A DNA stretch of 64,000 nucleotides, taken from Arthrobacter sp. AL12 (lineage in GTDB: Bacteria > Actinomycetota > Actinomycetes > Actinomycetales > Micrococcaceae). The translations under genes and the position numbers were made by a program. The stretch is taken from NCBI RefSeq assembly GCF_029960645.1, contig NZ_JASBQY010000006.1, forward strand, positions 62,001-126,000. The letters are read 5' to 3'. Position 1 is the first letter of the stretch. Each line of letters starts with the position of its first letter. Of this stretch, positions 53,268 to 62,411 are shown piece after piece. The notes under the pieces were generated by a model that saw nothing but the letters and a program-made list of their open reading frames with translations, made no database searches and was not told the DNA's origin.

Positions 53268-53364
53268 GTTGATTTGTGGCCGGAGGCCGGCTGCGGGCCG
53301 CTACGGTGATAGCTAGGCCATTCGCGGATGAGTGCGTTCTGGGCGGCTGCGTGCCGCCGTCTGC

Positions 53365-54234
53365 CTACCGGAGCTCGGCCTGCAGGTTCCGCCGCGCCGC
53401 GTCCAGCCACAGGGCCCGGCCCCGCGGGGTGTGGAAGAGCGGATCCAGCGCGAGGAGCTGGCGGACGACGGCGGCGCGTCCGGCGGCGAAGTCGTCGTCG
53501 CCGATGTGCGCAAAGTCCTGCCGGACGGCGGCAAGGTACCGGGCGTAGGCTGCCGGCTCGCCGCCGAGCACCGAGAGGTCGGCGTCGCTGAGCAGGGCGG
53601 CGGCCCCGTCGCCGGGCTCCGGCTGGTGGTCGGCCGTCATCCGCACCAGCCGGGCCACCTCGTCCACCTCGGCCGCTGGAAGCCCGGCGTGGGCCAGCCG
53701 GTCCTCGGCGAGCCGGGCCGACTCCTCCTCGTCCTGGCCCGCGATGCCGCGGTAGACGGCGTCGTGGAACCAGGCGGCGAGCAGCACGGTGCGCGGCGGC
53801 TCGTCGGACCCGGTGAGGACGTCCAGGGCCTCCAGGACCGCCAGCAGGTGCGTGCGGCCGTGGTACTTCCGGTGCTCCTCGCCCCAGCGGTCCAGTAGGT
53901 CCAGGAAAAGCGCGTCGTTGCCGGGCAGGGCGGTGTTCCAGCGCGTCAGCAGGGGGAGCTTGAGTGAGCCGCTGCGCCGCCGGGCCGGGATCCGCAGGCC
54001 GCTGGCGATCAGTCTGCGGACCAGGACCCGCCCCTCCACCGGCACCGCCCCGGCGGCCACAAGGGCGCCGTACCGGGCCTCGGCGACGTCGTAATGGTCG
54101 CCGTCGAACGCCCTGTCGGGGATGCCGGCCGCCGCCGCGAAGGCGTGAAGTTCCTCCAGCGAGGTGTCCGAGATCAGGTGCGAAAAGTGTGTTCCGTGCG
54201 CCGGCCAGAGCGGGGGGTCCAGGTAAATGGCCAT
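53365..54234 (-). CDS. DUF4031 and HD-like domain protein
   Basis: 289 residues with two parts. Residues 1-85 are a DUF4031 unit (AIYLDPPLWPAHGTHFSHLIS, HYDVAEARYGALVAAGAVPV). Residues 95-289 follow the pattern of a predicted metal-dependent HD phosphohydrolase: YHGRTHLLAVLEAL and AAWFHDAVYRG (HD), then RMTADHQ and LLSDADLSVLG. These could hydrolyse nucleotides. The fusion of the two is seen here; its substrate is unknown. A family A palindrome lies beyond the stop. Confidence 0.83.
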   Translation of the reverse strand: MAIYLDPPLWPAHGTHFSHLISDTSLEELHAFAAAAGIPDRAFDGDHYDVAEARYGALVAAGAVPVEGRVLVRRLIASGLRIPARRRSGSLKLPLLTRWNTALPGNDALFLDLLDRWGEEHRKYHGRTHLLAVLEALDVLTGSDEPPRTVLLAAWFHDAVYRGIAGQDEEESARLAEDRLAHAGLPAAEVDEVARLVRMTADHQPEPGDGAAALLSDADLSVLGGEPAAYARYLAAVRQDFAHIGDDDFAAGRAAVVRQLLALDPLFHTPRGRALWLDAARRNLQAELR

Positions 54235-54259
54235 GGGGGAAGTCTAATCCCGCCGCGGA

Positions 54260-55453
54260 TCAGCCCTGGCTGGCGTCAGCAGCGGCAGTGTCGGACCGCT
54301 GCTCCGCCTGCGTCCGTGCACGGAGCGGCTTGGAGCGCACGCCTTCGCCCTTTTCATTCAGCTGGGTCTCATGCTCGGCTTCGGCGATCTCCGCGGGCGT
54401 GATATCGCTTCCCGAGTTCCAGGCCTTGATCGCGGCCCAGGCCACCGCCACCAGGGGGACGGCAAGGATCGCGCCGACGATGCCGGCGAGGATGGTGCCG
54501 GCCGTGAGGGCCAGCAGGATGACGAGGGCATGGACGTTGAGCGCCTGGCCCATCACCACGGGCTGCAGGAAGTTGCCCTCCAGTTGGTTGACAACGATCA
54601 CCACGATGATGACGACCAGGGCCGCGAGCGGGCCGTTGGCGACCAGCGCGACGAGCGCCGCGAGGATGCCTGCCAGCGTGGCGCCGATCAGCGGGATGAA
54701 GGCTCCGATGAAGGTCAGCGCGGCGAGCGGCAGCGCGAGTGGCACCCCCATGATCACCAGCGCCAGGCCAATGAAGAACGCGTCCACGAACGCCACGATG
54801 GACGTGCCGCGCACATAGCCGCCGAGCACATTGAGGCTCCGCTCCCCGGCGCGCCGTGCCCTGACCAGCTTCTCGCCCTTGAACGCGCGCAGCATGAAGG
54901 CCCAGATGCTTTCGCCGTCTTTCAGGAAGAAGAACAGGATCACCGCCATGAGCACGGCGCCGGTGATGAAGTTGCCGGCCGCGCTGAGCCCGGAGATGGC
55001 GCCCGCGCCCACGGTGCTGCTGGTGGCGAAGTCGATGGCGGCGTCCCGCGCCTGCTGGATCTGCTGGTCATCGACGGGGATGGGCCCGGTGCGAATGAAG
55101 TCGTAGACGCGGTCGAAGCCCTGCGTGGCCTTGTCGGCCAGCTCGTCCGCCTGGTTCATGACGGCGAAGACGATACCGGTGATCACGGCCCCGAACGCCA
55201 GCAGGAGCGCCACGAACGACACGGTGGTCGCGGCGGTGCTCGGCCAGCCGCGGCGGCGCAGCCAGTGAACGAAGGGTGCGATCGCGGCGGCGAGGATCAG
55301 CGCCAGCAGCGCCGGAATCACCACGAGCCGCACCTGGATCAGGGCGTAGACCACGACCACGGTCAGGACCAGCAGCAGGAGGACCTGCGCGGTCCTGGTG
55401 CTGGCGCGGCCCAGGCTGTCGTTCCAGGGGGTTGTCTTGTCCGGGCTGCCCAT
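54260..55453 (-). CDS. AI-2E family transporter-like membrane protein
   Basis: 397 residues and eight helices. VRLVVIPALLALILAAAIAP, the ALVALVANGPLAALVVI stretch and QLEGNFLQPVVMGQALNVHALVILLAL are typical of the AI-2E exporter/YdiK family. The C-terminal 50 residues are charged and disordered. Family members are implicated in autoinducer or Na+/H+ transport, so the substrate is open. ATG 55453 gives MGSPDKTTPWNDSLGRA. It is on the same strand just upstream of the HD gene with a 25-bp gap. Confidence 0.87.
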   Translation of the reverse strand: MGSPDKTTPWNDSLGRASTRTAQVLLLLVLTVVVVYALIQVRLVVIPALLALILAAAIAPFVHWLRRRGWPSTAATTVSFVALLLAFGAVITGIVFAVMNQADELADKATQGFDRVYDFIRTGPIPVDDQQIQQARDAAIDFATSSTVGAGAISGLSAAGNFITGAVLMAVILFFFLKDGESIWAFMLRAFKGEKLVRARRAGERSLNVLGGYVRGTSIVAFVDAFFIGLALVIMGVPLALPLAALTFIGAFIPLIGATLAGILAALVALVANGPLAALVVIIVVIVVNQLEGNFLQPVVMGQALNVHALVILLALTAGTILAGIVGAILAVPLVAVAWAAIKAWNSGSDITPAEIAEAEHETQLNEKGEGVRSKPLRARTQAEQRSDTAAADASQG

Positions 55454-55731
55454 GCTGCTTTGTCTCCCACTATCGGATGGTCATGTTACTTACCAACCGT
55501 CTCACAGCCGGAGGCCCCAGCCCGCGGGGACTGGCCCGTAGGGCAGGAAGTGGCGGGCCGGATGTCCCGGTTGCCGCGGTGTTCTCCGGGCAGAACCCCC
55601 GTTTCACCCGGGCCGGCCGGCCTTAGTTCTCGTCCCCGAAGGCAGCCCGAACCCGCCCCCGGCCCTCCGGCTGTCCGAATCTGCGGGTTCAAGCACTCCG
55701 AAAGAACGCAAATGCGGGCTAGAGTGGCCCT

Positions 55732-56142
55732 ATGCCTAATATTCGCGTTTCGGAGGCGGCCCGGCTGCTGGGCGTCAGCGATGACACCATCCGGCGCTGG
55801 ACCGAGAACGGAAGCCTGACCCCGCTCAGGGACGACGCCGGACGGCTCGCCGTCGACGGGCTGGAACTCGCGCGGCTCGCCCGGGAGCAGGCCCAGCTTC
55901 CGGAGGACCCGGCCAAGGCCGGCAGCTCGGCCCGCAACCGCTTCACCGGCCTCGTCACGGCCATCACCGCCGACACCGTCATGGCCCAGGTCGAACTGCA
56001 GTGCGGACCGTTCCGGGTGGTGTCCCTGATGAGCAGCGAGGCCGTGCGGGAACTCGGCCTGGAGCTCGGCTCGGTCGCGACCGCCGTCGTCAAAGCCACC
56101 ACTGTGATCATCGAAACGCCCAAGGGCAAGGGGGCCGTATGA
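55732..56142 (+). CDS. HTH-TOBE molybdate-binding regulator/carrier
   Basis: 136 residues. The N-terminal MerR-like helix-turn-helix (NIRVSEAARLLGVSDDTIRRW, then GSLTP) is fused to a molbindin/TOBE domain from residue 65 (RNRFTGLVTAITADTVMAQVEL, RVVSLMSSEAVRELGLELGSVATAVVKATTVII). It should sense or store molybdate and bind DNA, perhaps as the controller of the operon. Its stop overlaps the modA start (ATGA). First gene of the molybdate uptake unit. Confidence 0.9.
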   Translation: MPNIRVSEAARLLGVSDDTIRRWTENGSLTPLRDDAGRLAVDGLELARLAREQAQLPEDPAKAGSSARNRFTGLVTAITADTVMAQVELQCGPFRVVSLMSSEAVRELGLELGSVATAVVKATTVIIETPKGKGAV

Positions 56143-56936
56143 GGCCCGGGCTCGGACCACGGCTCAGACCCGGGCTCAGGGCCGGCGCAGCCCTGGCAGT
56201 AGGCGCGGTCGCCGCCGGCCTGGCCGGCTGCGCCGCACCGGCCGGGGACGCCGGGGATGCAGGGAAGACGGTCACGGTCTTCGCCGCGGCCTCCCTCAAG
56301 GCCCCGTTCACGGCGCTCGCCGAGCAGTTCGAAGCCGCGAACCCCGGAACCACCGTCACCCTCAGCTTCGCAGGGTCCTCCGACCTCGCCACCCAGATCA
56401 GCCAGGGCGCCCCGGCGGATGTCTTCGCCTCCGCCGACGCCAACACCATGGCCCGGCTGGGCGGCGCGGGTCTGGTGGAAGGCCCGCCCCGGGACTTCGC
56501 GAGCAATGTGCTGACCATCGCCGTGCCCCCGGGGAACCCCGCGTCTGTTGCCTCCTTCGCCGATCTCGCCCGGCCCAGCGTCCGGACGGTCGTCTGCGCG
56601 GCGCAGGTCCCGTGCGGCGCGGCCGCGAAGGTGGTCGAGCAGGATACCGGCGTCACGCTGAAACCGGTCAGCGAGGAATCGTCCGTGACCGACGTCCTGG
56701 GCAAGGTCATCTCGGGGGAGGCGGACGCCGGGCTGGTTTACGTCACGGATGTAAAGGCCGCCCGGGACAGAGTGCAGGAGGTCCCCTTCCCCGAGTCGGC
56801 GCAGGCCGTGAACACCTATCCGATCGCGGCGGTGCGGACCGGCAAACACACGGAGCTCGCGGCCACGTTCATTGAGGCCGTTCTGGGCCCGGACGGCCAG
56901 CAGCTCCTCCGCGGCGCCGGCTTCGGCACCCCCTAG
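56139..56936 (+). CDS. modA: Molybdate-binding lipoprotein
   Basis: 265 residues. The basic N-terminus (RPGLGPRLRPGLRAG) and a hydrophobic stretch end in lipobox LAGC. VTVFAAASLKAPFTALAEQFEA is the ModA opening, followed by FAGSSDLATQISQGAPADVFASAD, and TYPIAAVRTGKH near the end. It captures molybdate outside the membrane. ATG 56139 overlaps the HTH-TOBE gene; modB begins directly after its stop. Tungstate binding is the alternative. Confidence 0.92.
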   Translation: MRPGLGPRLRPGLRAGAALAVGAVAAGLAGCAAPAGDAGDAGKTVTVFAAASLKAPFTALAEQFEAANPGTTVTLSFAGSSDLATQISQGAPADVFASADANTMARLGGAGLVEGPPRDFASNVLTIAVPPGNPASVASFADLARPSVRTVVCAAQVPCGAAAKVVEQDTGVTLKPVSEESSVTDVLGKVISGEADAGLVYVTDVKAARDRVQEVPFPESAQAVNTYPIAAVRTGKHTELAATFIEAVLGPDGQQLLRGAGFGTP

Positions 56937-57800
56937 GTGCGCATGCGACGCCGGAGGGACAGCAGCTACAACGGGATTCCGCGCTGGGTCATGGCGGTGG
57001 CCGCCGTGGGGGCGCTGCTGGTGCTGCTGCCGCTCGCGGCCATGCTGGGCCGGGTCAACTGGGCGCAGTTCATCCCGCTGGTCAGCTCGGAGTCCTCGCT
57101 CACCGCGCTGGGGCTCAGCCTCCGCACGGCCGCCGCGAGCACGGTGCTGTGTGTGCTGTTCGGGGTGCCGCTGGCGCTGGTGCTGGCCCGTGGCGACTTC
57201 CCGGGCCAGCGGCTGCTGCGCTCCTTCGTCCTGCTGCCGCTCGTACTGCCCCCGGTGGTGGGCGGCATCGCGCTGCTGTACGCCTTCGGACGCCAGGGCC
57301 TGCTGGGGCAGAGCCTCGAAATCGCCGGCCTTCAGATCGCGTTCACGACGACGGCGGTGGTGCTCGCCCAGACCTTTGTGGCCCTGCCGTTCCTCGTCGT
57401 CAGCCTGGAAGGGGCCCTCCGGTCGGCCGGCAGCCGGTACGAGGCCGTCGCCGCGACCCTCGGCGCGCGCCCCACCACCGTGCTGCGCCGGGTCACCCTG
57501 CCGCTGGTCCTGCCCGGGCTCGCGTCCGGGGCCGTGCTCTCCTTCGCCCGGAGCCTGGGCGAATTCGGCGCCACGCTGACCTTCGCCGGCAGCCTGCAGG
57601 GCGTCACCCGTACCCTGCCGCTGGAGATCTACCTGCAGCGGGAGACCGACGCCGACGCCGCCGTCGCGCTGTCCCTGTTGCTGGTCATCGTGGCGGTCGT
57701 CGTCGTCGGGCTCTCCTACCGGGGACCGGCGCCCGCCGGCTCCGGCGGCCGGACGGCCCGCCCCGGCACCGCTGGCAATCATGGGAGGGTGGCGGCATGA
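56937..57800 (+). CDS. modB: Molybdate ABC permease
   Basis: 287 residues with six helices. GTG 56937 follows the modA stop without a gap; an ATG two codons later is an alternative. The conserved cytoplasmic loop is [43 protein letters not shown] with LPLEIYLQ are ModB hallmarks. It forms the channel that ModC powers. Its last codon overlaps the modC start (ATGA). Confidence 0.92.
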   Translation: MRMRRRRDSSYNGIPRWVMAVAAVGALLVLLPLAAMLGRVNWAQFIPLVSSESSLTALGLSLRTAAASTVLCVLFGVPLALVLARGDFPGQRLLRSFVLLPLVLPPVVGGIALLYAFGRQGLLGQSLEIAGLQIAFTTTAVVLAQTFVALPFLVVSLEGALRSAGSRYEAVAATLGARPTTVLRRVTLPLVLPGLASGAVLSFARSLGEFGATLTFAGSLQGVTRTLPLEIYLQRETDADAAVALSLLLVIVAVVVVGLSYRGPAPAGSGGRTARPGTAGNHGRVAA

Positions 57801-58846
57801 CGTTCACGCTCGACGCCGCCCTCGCCGCCCGCTGCTTTGAGGTCTCGCTCAGCCTCGCGCCGGGCGAGACGGTGGCCGTACTCGGGCCGAACGGGGCCGG
57901 GAAATCCACCCTGCTCTCCGTGGTCGCCGGCCTGCTCCGCCCGGACACCGGCCGGGCCGAAGTGAACGGCCGGGTGCTGTTCGAACTCGGTCCCGGCGTG
58001 CACACCTGGACTGCGCCACACCGCCGCGGAACCGCCCTGCTGTCCCAGGACCCGCTGCTGTTTCCGCACCTGAGCGCCCTCGAAAACGTCGCCTTCGGGC
58101 CGCGGAGCGCGGGGGTTCCCAAACGCGACGCCCGGGAGACCGCCCGGCACTGGCTGGCCGAGGTCGACGCCGCCGAGCTCGCCGACCGCCGGCCCGGGGA
58201 GCTCTCCGGCGGGCAGGCGCAGCGCGTGGCGGCGGCCCGTGCCCTGGCCGTCAACCCCGAGATCCTGCTGCTGGACGAGCCCCTCTCCGCCCTGGACATC
58301 CATGCCGCTCCGCTGCTGCGGCGGCTGCTCAAGCGGGTGCTCGCCGGGCGGCGCGCCATCATCGTCACCCACGACGTCCTGGATGCCTACATGCTCGCGG
58401 ACCGGGTGGTCGTGATGGAGGAGGGCCGGATCACCGAGCACGGGCCCACCCGCGAGGTCCTCCGGCGGCCGCGCAGCCGCTTCGCGGCGGGGCTGGCCGG
58501 GCTGAACCTGGTGGCGGGCACCGTGACGCCCGCCGGGATCCGGTCCGACGAGGGCTTGGAGTTCGCGGGCCAGCACGACGCGCCGCTGGTTTCCGGGCAG
58601 GCAGGCGTGGCGGCGTTCCCGCCGTCGGCCGTGTCCGTGTTCCTGAGCGAGGCGCACGGCAGCCCGCGGAACTCGTTCCGCGTCACGGTCACGGACCTGG
58701 AGCCGCACGGGGACCAGATCCGGGTCCGCGCCGGCGAGTTGTCCGCGGACGTGACCCCTGCCGCCTCCGCGGACCTCGGGCTGGCGCCGGGCCTTGAGGT
58801 CTATTTCGTGGTCAAGGCGGCGGCGGTGTCGATCTACCCGGCCTGA
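57797..58846 (+). CDS. modC: Molybdate ABC importer ATPase
   Basis: 349 residues. Walker [10 protein letters not shown] near residue 34, Q-loop [13 protein letters not shown], signature [15 protein letters not shown], Walker [13 protein letters not shown] and H-loop [16 protein letters not shown] are all present. The C-terminal TOBE ([30 protein letters not shown]) is the usual ModC regulatory domain. ATG 57797 overlaps modB. It converges on the AhpD-like gene with a 13-bp overlap. Confidence 0.93.
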   Translation: MTFTLDAALAARCFEVSLSLAPGETVAVLGPNGAGKSTLLSVVAGLLRPDTGRAEVNGRVLFELGPGVHTWTAPHRRGTALLSQDPLLFPHLSALENVAFGPRSAGVPKRDARETARHWLAEVDAAELADRRPGELSGGQAQRVAAARALAVNPEILLLDEPLSALDIHAAPLLRRLLKRVLAGRRAIIVTHDVLDAYMLADRVVVMEEGRITEHGPTREVLRRPRSRFAAGLAGLNLVAGTVTPAGIRSDEGLEFAGQHDAPLVSGQAGVAAFPPSAVSVFLSEAHGSPRNSFRVTVTDLEPHGDQIRVRAGELSADVTPAASADLGLAPGLEVYFVVKAAAVSIYPA

Positions 58847-59358
58847 CGGCGGCCGGAGGCCCCGGGCTCCCCGCGGTCCTTGCGGACCGGGTGCTGGCTG
58901 ACGATCGACACCCGGTTGAAGGCGTTCATGGCAATCACCAGCCAGCTGATGGCGGAGAACTGCCCGTCCGTGAGGTGTTTCCGGGCGGAAGCGCCCTCGT
59001 GCTCGCGGGCGCGGGCGTCCGAGATGTTCGTGATCGCCTCGGCCAAGGTCAGGGCTGCACGCTCCGTCTCGGTGAAGAGGTCCGTGTCCCGCCAGGCCGG
59101 CAGGACGGCCAGCCGCTGCGCGGATTCGCCATTCTTCAGGGCATCGCCCACGTGCAAATCCAGGCAATAGGCGCAGCCGTTGAGCTGCGAGATACGGACA
59201 TTCAGCAGCTCGACCAGCGTCCGGTCCAGGCCGGCCTCGTCCGCGGCCTCCTTGGCTTTCAGACCCAGTCCGTTGAGGGCCCGCCAGGCGGCCGGGTGCT
59301 CCTTGTCCAGAAAGATGGATCCGGTGGTGTGGTGCTGCGCTGCCGCTTTCTCATCCAT
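58834..59358 (-). CDS. Carboxymuconolactone decarboxylase/AhpD-like protein
   Basis: 174 residues, all helical. NVRISQLNGCAYCLDLHVGDAL carries the CxxC-x3-H active site of AhpD-type alkylhydroperoxidases near residue 68, followed by LPAWRDTDLFTETERAALTLAEAIT. It probably reduces peroxides or related compounds. ATG 59358 is chosen; the longer frame upstream runs through the promoter and terminator region. A palindromic operator overlaps its promoter. Confidence 0.88.
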   Translation of the reverse strand: MDEKAAAQHHTTGSIFLDKEHPAAWRALNGLGLKAKEAADEAGLDRTLVELLNVRISQLNGCAYCLDLHVGDALKNGESAQRLAVLPAWRDTDLFTETERAALTLAEAITNISDARAREHEGASARKHLTDGQFSAISWLVIAMNAFNRVSIVSQHPVRKDRGEPGASGRRQAG

Positions 59359-59399
59359 GGTCAAAAGACTACCCACGGAAAACTTCAAAAAATGGGACG

Positions 59400-59438
59400 T
59401 GACAGATCTGTCATATGTGTGACAAGATGCATGAACAA
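59400..59438 (-). promoter_or_regulatory. Promoter with palindromic operator for the AhpD-like gene
   Basis: On the reverse strand TTGTTC (59433-59438), 17 bases, then TATGAC (59410-59415) make a good promoter. The perfect palindrome TGACAGATCTGTCA (59400-59413) overlaps the -10 box. Repression by an unidentified regulator is implied. The start codon is 42 bp further on. Confidence 0.7.
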
Positions 59439-59514
59439 CAAAATTCCCTGCGGGAGCGGTTTCCTCGACCGCTCCACGGAACTGGTCCGCCGACATCGGG
59501 CCAGCCCCCATCAA

Positions 59515-59549
59515 TCGACGGTCGGCTCCTTGGGGGAGCCGACCGTCGA
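59515..59549 (-). terminator. Terminator hairpin after the glycerate kinase gene
   Basis: TCGACGGTCGGCTCC (59515-59529) and GGAGCCGACCGTCGA (59535-59549) form a perfect 15-bp stem with a 5-base loop, 7 bp beyond the kinase stop codon. It ends the catabolic operon read from the right. No T-run follows, as in other high-GC hairpins here. Confidence 0.85.
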
Positions 59550-59555
59550 AATGGT

Positions 59556-60563
59556 TTAACGGGGCTGGGGTGCCAGGTGGGGACTCAGAGCCTCGGTCTG
59601 GACGATTTTGGCGCCGGCGGCCACCATCGCGTCCGCATCGCTGGCGACAATAACGTCGTCGAAATTTCCGGCGAAGTCGCCCAGGTCCGACCCGAGGGAG
59701 CCGACCACGGCGTAAATGCGCTTCGCGGCGGAGCGGGAGAGGATTGCCGCGACGATCTTGCCCTGGCCGGTTTGGGAATCCAGCTGGCCCTCCCCGACTA
59801 CGACGGCGCTGCAGGCGGCGAGGTGCACGTCGAAGTCCAGGAGATCCAACACGTAGTCCGCGCCGGAGACCAGAGCGGCGCCGTAGCGGGCCCACATACC
59901 GCCGGAGAAGCCACCGGCAGCGCCGGTCCGGTCCAAGGTGCGCGGGTCGCGGCCCTGGTCGCGGGCAAAGACATCTGCCAGCTCCGCAAGGCGCCGGCTG
60001 AGCGCCGCCACCGTGGCCGAGTCGGCGCCTTTCTGTGGCCCGAAAACCCGGGCCGCGTCCGCGAAGCGGGTAGTCACGTCGCTGAGGATGACCACCTCGG
60101 CCCCGTTCAGTCCGCCGCGCTCCTCGATGGCGGCGATCGCTCCGGCTCCGCCGTCGGTGGTGGCGGAGCCGCCGGCTGCCACCAGGATCCGACGGGCTCC
60201 CGACCGGGCGGCCTCGGCCATCAGCACGCCGGTGCCGTAAGTGCTGGCCGCTATCGGGTCCCGCCCCCTGCTGGAGGGGAGGTTGAGCCCGCTGGCCGCG
60301 GCAAGCTCGACGACGGCTGTGCCGTCTGCGGTCAGGCCGATCGCCGCTGTCAGCGCGTCACCCCACGGCCCGATGGTGCTGACTGTGACCGGCGGGGCGC
60401 CGAGGCCCCGGACCATCACGTCAAAGGTGCCCTCGCCGCCGTCGGCCACCGGCAGCTCGACGGCGTTGCCGCCGGCGGAACGGATCCCGGCGGCAATGTG
60501 CCCGGAAACCTCGACGGCGGTGAAAGTCCCCTTGAAGCTGTCCGGGGCAACCAGGATCTTCAT
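59556..60563 (-). CDS. Glycerate 2-kinase (GlxK/GarK family)
   Basis: 335 residues. MKILVAPDSFKGTFTAVEVSGHI is the family N-terminus (APDSFKG binds substrate). PVADGGEGTFDVM, GGSATTDGGAGAI and VVGEGQLDSQTGQGK are the conserved nucleotide and metal loops. It phosphorylates D-glycerate for entry into lower glycolysis. Start ATG 60563; it lies 4 bp after the BKACE stop. Last gene of the LacI-MFS-SDR-BKACE cluster, so glycerate is a predicted end product. Confidence 0.92.
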   Translation of the reverse strand: MKILVAPDSFKGTFTAVEVSGHIAAGIRSAGGNAVELPVADGGEGTFDVMVRGLGAPPVTVSTIGPWGDALTAAIGLTADGTAVVELAAASGLNLPSSRGRDPIAASTYGTGVLMAEAARSGARRILVAAGGSATTDGGAGAIAAIEERGGLNGAEVVILSDVTTRFADAARVFGPQKGADSATVAALSRRLAELADVFARDQGRDPRTLDRTGAAGGFSGGMWARYGAALVSGADYVLDLLDFDVHLAACSAVVVGEGQLDSQTGQGKIVAAILSRSAAKRIYAVVGSLGSDLGDFAGNFDDVIVASDADAMVAAGAKIVQTEALSPHLAPQPR

Positions 60564-60567
60564 CGGC

Positions 60568-61500
60568 TCAGAAGCCGACCTTGTCGCGGCCCTTGAGCTG
60601 CAGCATTTCGCGGGCCTCATCCGGGGTGGCGATCTCGAAGTTGAGGGCCTCCAAGATGGTCCGGATCCGGGTGACCTGCTGTGCGTTCGACGTCGCCAGT
60701 TGTCCGGGTCCGATCCAAAGCGAGTCCTCCAGCCCCACCCGGACATGGGAGCCCATGGCCGCGCCGATCGTGGCCAGCGGCATCTGATTCTTACCGGCTC
60801 CGAGGATGGACCATTCGTACTCGTCGCCGAGGAGGCGGTCCGCGGTGCGGCGCATGTGCATGAGGTCCTCAGGGTGGGCGCCGATCCCGCCGAGCAGGCC
60901 GAATACCGACTGGACGAACAGCGGGCCCCTAGCCAGGCCGCGGGCGTGGAAATGCGCGAGATTGTTCAGGTGCGAGATGTCGTAGCATTCGAATTCGAAG
61001 CGGGTGCCGTTCTCATTGCCGATGCCCAGGATGGTCTCGATGTCCTGGAATGTGTTCTTGAAGACGAGGTCGCGGCTCTTTTCCAGTCCTTCCCGCTCCC
61101 AGCCGTGGGCGAACTCAGAGAATCGGTCCAGCATCGGGTAGAGGCCGAAGTTCATCGAACCCATGTTGAGGGACGCGAGCTCGGGCTTGAACAGGGCCGC
61201 GGGCTGCATGCGCTCTTCCACGGTCATGTGCGGGGAGCCGCCCGTGGTGATGTTGATGACGGCGTCGGTGTTGCGTTTGAGCTTGTCCAGGATCGGGGCG
61301 AAGTGTTCCGGGTCTTGGGAAGGCCGGCCGTCCCGGGGATCGCGGGCATGCATATGCACTATCGCGGCTCCGGCCTCGGCAGCGCCGATGGCGGCGTCGG
61401 CGATCTCATCTGGGGACACTGGAAGGTACTTGGACATGGACGGGGTGTGGATGGCGCCGGTGACGGCGCTGGTGATGATGACTTTGCGGGCTGCAGCCAT
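60568..61500 (-). CDS. Beta-keto acid cleavage enzyme (BKACE, DUF849)
   Basis: 310 residues. KVIITSAVTGAIHTPSMSKYLPV is the BKACE opening. IVHMHARDP with two zinc-binding His, TTGGSPHMTVEERM, ASLNMGSMNFG and GAHPEDLMHM follow. The family condenses a beta-keto acid with acetyl-CoA to give acetoacetate and an acyl-CoA; known cases include Kce in lysine fermentation and dehydrocarnitine cleavage. ATG 61500 is preferred. The gene is between SDR and glycerate kinase; the substrate is not known. Confidence 0.9.
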   Translation of the reverse strand: MAAARKVIITSAVTGAIHTPSMSKYLPVSPDEIADAAIGAAEAGAAIVHMHARDPRDGRPSQDPEHFAPILDKLKRNTDAVINITTGGSPHMTVEERMQPAALFKPELASLNMGSMNFGLYPMLDRFSEFAHGWEREGLEKSRDLVFKNTFQDIETILGIGNENGTRFEFECYDISHLNNLAHFHARGLARGPLFVQSVFGLLGGIGAHPEDLMHMRRTADRLLGDEYEWSILGAGKNQMPLATIGAAMGSHVRVGLEDSLWIGPGQLATSNAQQVTRIRTILEALNFEIATPDEAREMLQLKGRDKVGF

Positions 61501-61544
61501 GGGAAGGTCTCCTAGGTTGGGGCGAATTTTCCGGGTGGGCTGGA

Positions 61545-62309
61545 TCAGTAGAGTTTCTCGGTATTGCCGTCGACGGCCAGGGCCTGGCCGTTGACGTTGC
61601 GGGCCATGTCGCTTGCGGCGAAGGCGGCCATGTTGGCGATGTCCTCGGCTTCGATCAGCCGCCCCAGCGAGGACTGGTTGTGGTAGAGGTCGGAGACCTG
61701 GTCCGCCGGGAGATCCAGCATCTGGGCCTTGGCTGCGATGACGGCGTCGATCCGGGGGCCGTTGACCGCGCCGGGGCAGATGGCGTTGACCCGGATCCGG
61801 TCGGGGCCGAGCTCGATCGCGAGGGTCTTGGTCAGACCGATGACGGCCCACTTCGACGCCGAATAGGCGCTGCGGCCTGCCATGCCCAGCCGGCCGGCAG
61901 CGGAGGAGAGGTTCACGATCGAGGCTTCCCGGCCCCGCCGCAGCATCGGCAGGGCGTGCTTGATGCAGAAGAACTGGCCGTGGATGTTGACGTCGAAGGT
62001 GGCTTTCCATGCGGCCGTGTCCAGCGATTCGAGGGGACCGGTGGGCCCTGCGATGCCGGCGTTGTTGACGAGGATGTCCAGGCCGCCCAGTTCAGACTGG
62101 ACCAGGGCCATGATTGCTCGAACCTGGTCCTCGTCGGAGACATCGCTGACGGCGGCGGCGAGGCCGTTGACACGGGCCTTCTCGACGGCGTCGGGGTCAA
62201 TATCCGTGACGAAGACGGCGGCGCCGAGCTCCTGGAACTTGGTGGCGATGGCCAGGCCGATGCCGTTGGCACCGGCGGTGACGAGCACCCTTTTTGAGCT
62301 GAAATCCAT
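61545..62309 (-). CDS. Short-chain dehydrogenase/reductase
   Basis: 254 residues. RVLVTAGANGIGLAIATKF is the NAD(P) loop; D in TDIDPDAV favours NAD. NNAGIAGP, the catalytic LSSAAG and YSASKWAVIGL, and RIRVNAICPGAVNGPRIDAV follow. It likely oxidises a hydroxy acid to the beta-keto acid that BKACE cleaves. It lies 44 bp upstream of the BKACE gene on the same strand. Confidence 0.9.
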   Translation of the reverse strand: MDFSSKRVLVTAGANGIGLAIATKFQELGAAVFVTDIDPDAVEKARVNGLAAAVSDVSDEDQVRAIMALVQSELGGLDILVNNAGIAGPTGPLESLDTAAWKATFDVNIHGQFFCIKHALPMLRRGREASIVNLSSAAGRLGMAGRSAYSASKWAVIGLTKTLAIELGPDRIRVNAICPGAVNGPRIDAVIAAKAQMLDLPADQVSDLYHNQSSLGRLIEAEDIANMAAFAASDMARNVNGQALAVDGNTEKLY

Positions 62310-62345
62310 GACGTTTCCTTGCGTTTTGTGGAGCGGTGGACAAGC

Positions 62346-62375
62346 CTGCTGACGCCCGCGGGGGCGCGTCGGCAG
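62346..62375. other. Small inverted repeat between the MFS and SDR genes
   Basis: CTGCTGACGC and GCGTCGGCAG pair at 9 of 10 positions around a 10-bp GC-rich loop in the 102-bp gap. It may stabilise the upstream or downstream mRNA. Weak. Confidence 0.35.
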
Positions 62376-62411
62376 GATCGTCGGTGCGGAGTGGCTTGGC
62401 GGGACGGTTGA

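Noticed and set aside
55719..57782. 687-codon reverse frame across the molybdate operon
   Set aside because: The forward strand carries four recognisable overlapping mod genes; the reverse frame is low complexity and without a start signal.
59359..59895. Longer form of the AhpD-like protein
   Set aside because: It would extend through a promoter, an operator, a terminator and the end of the kinase gene. The conserved region begins near Met at 59358.
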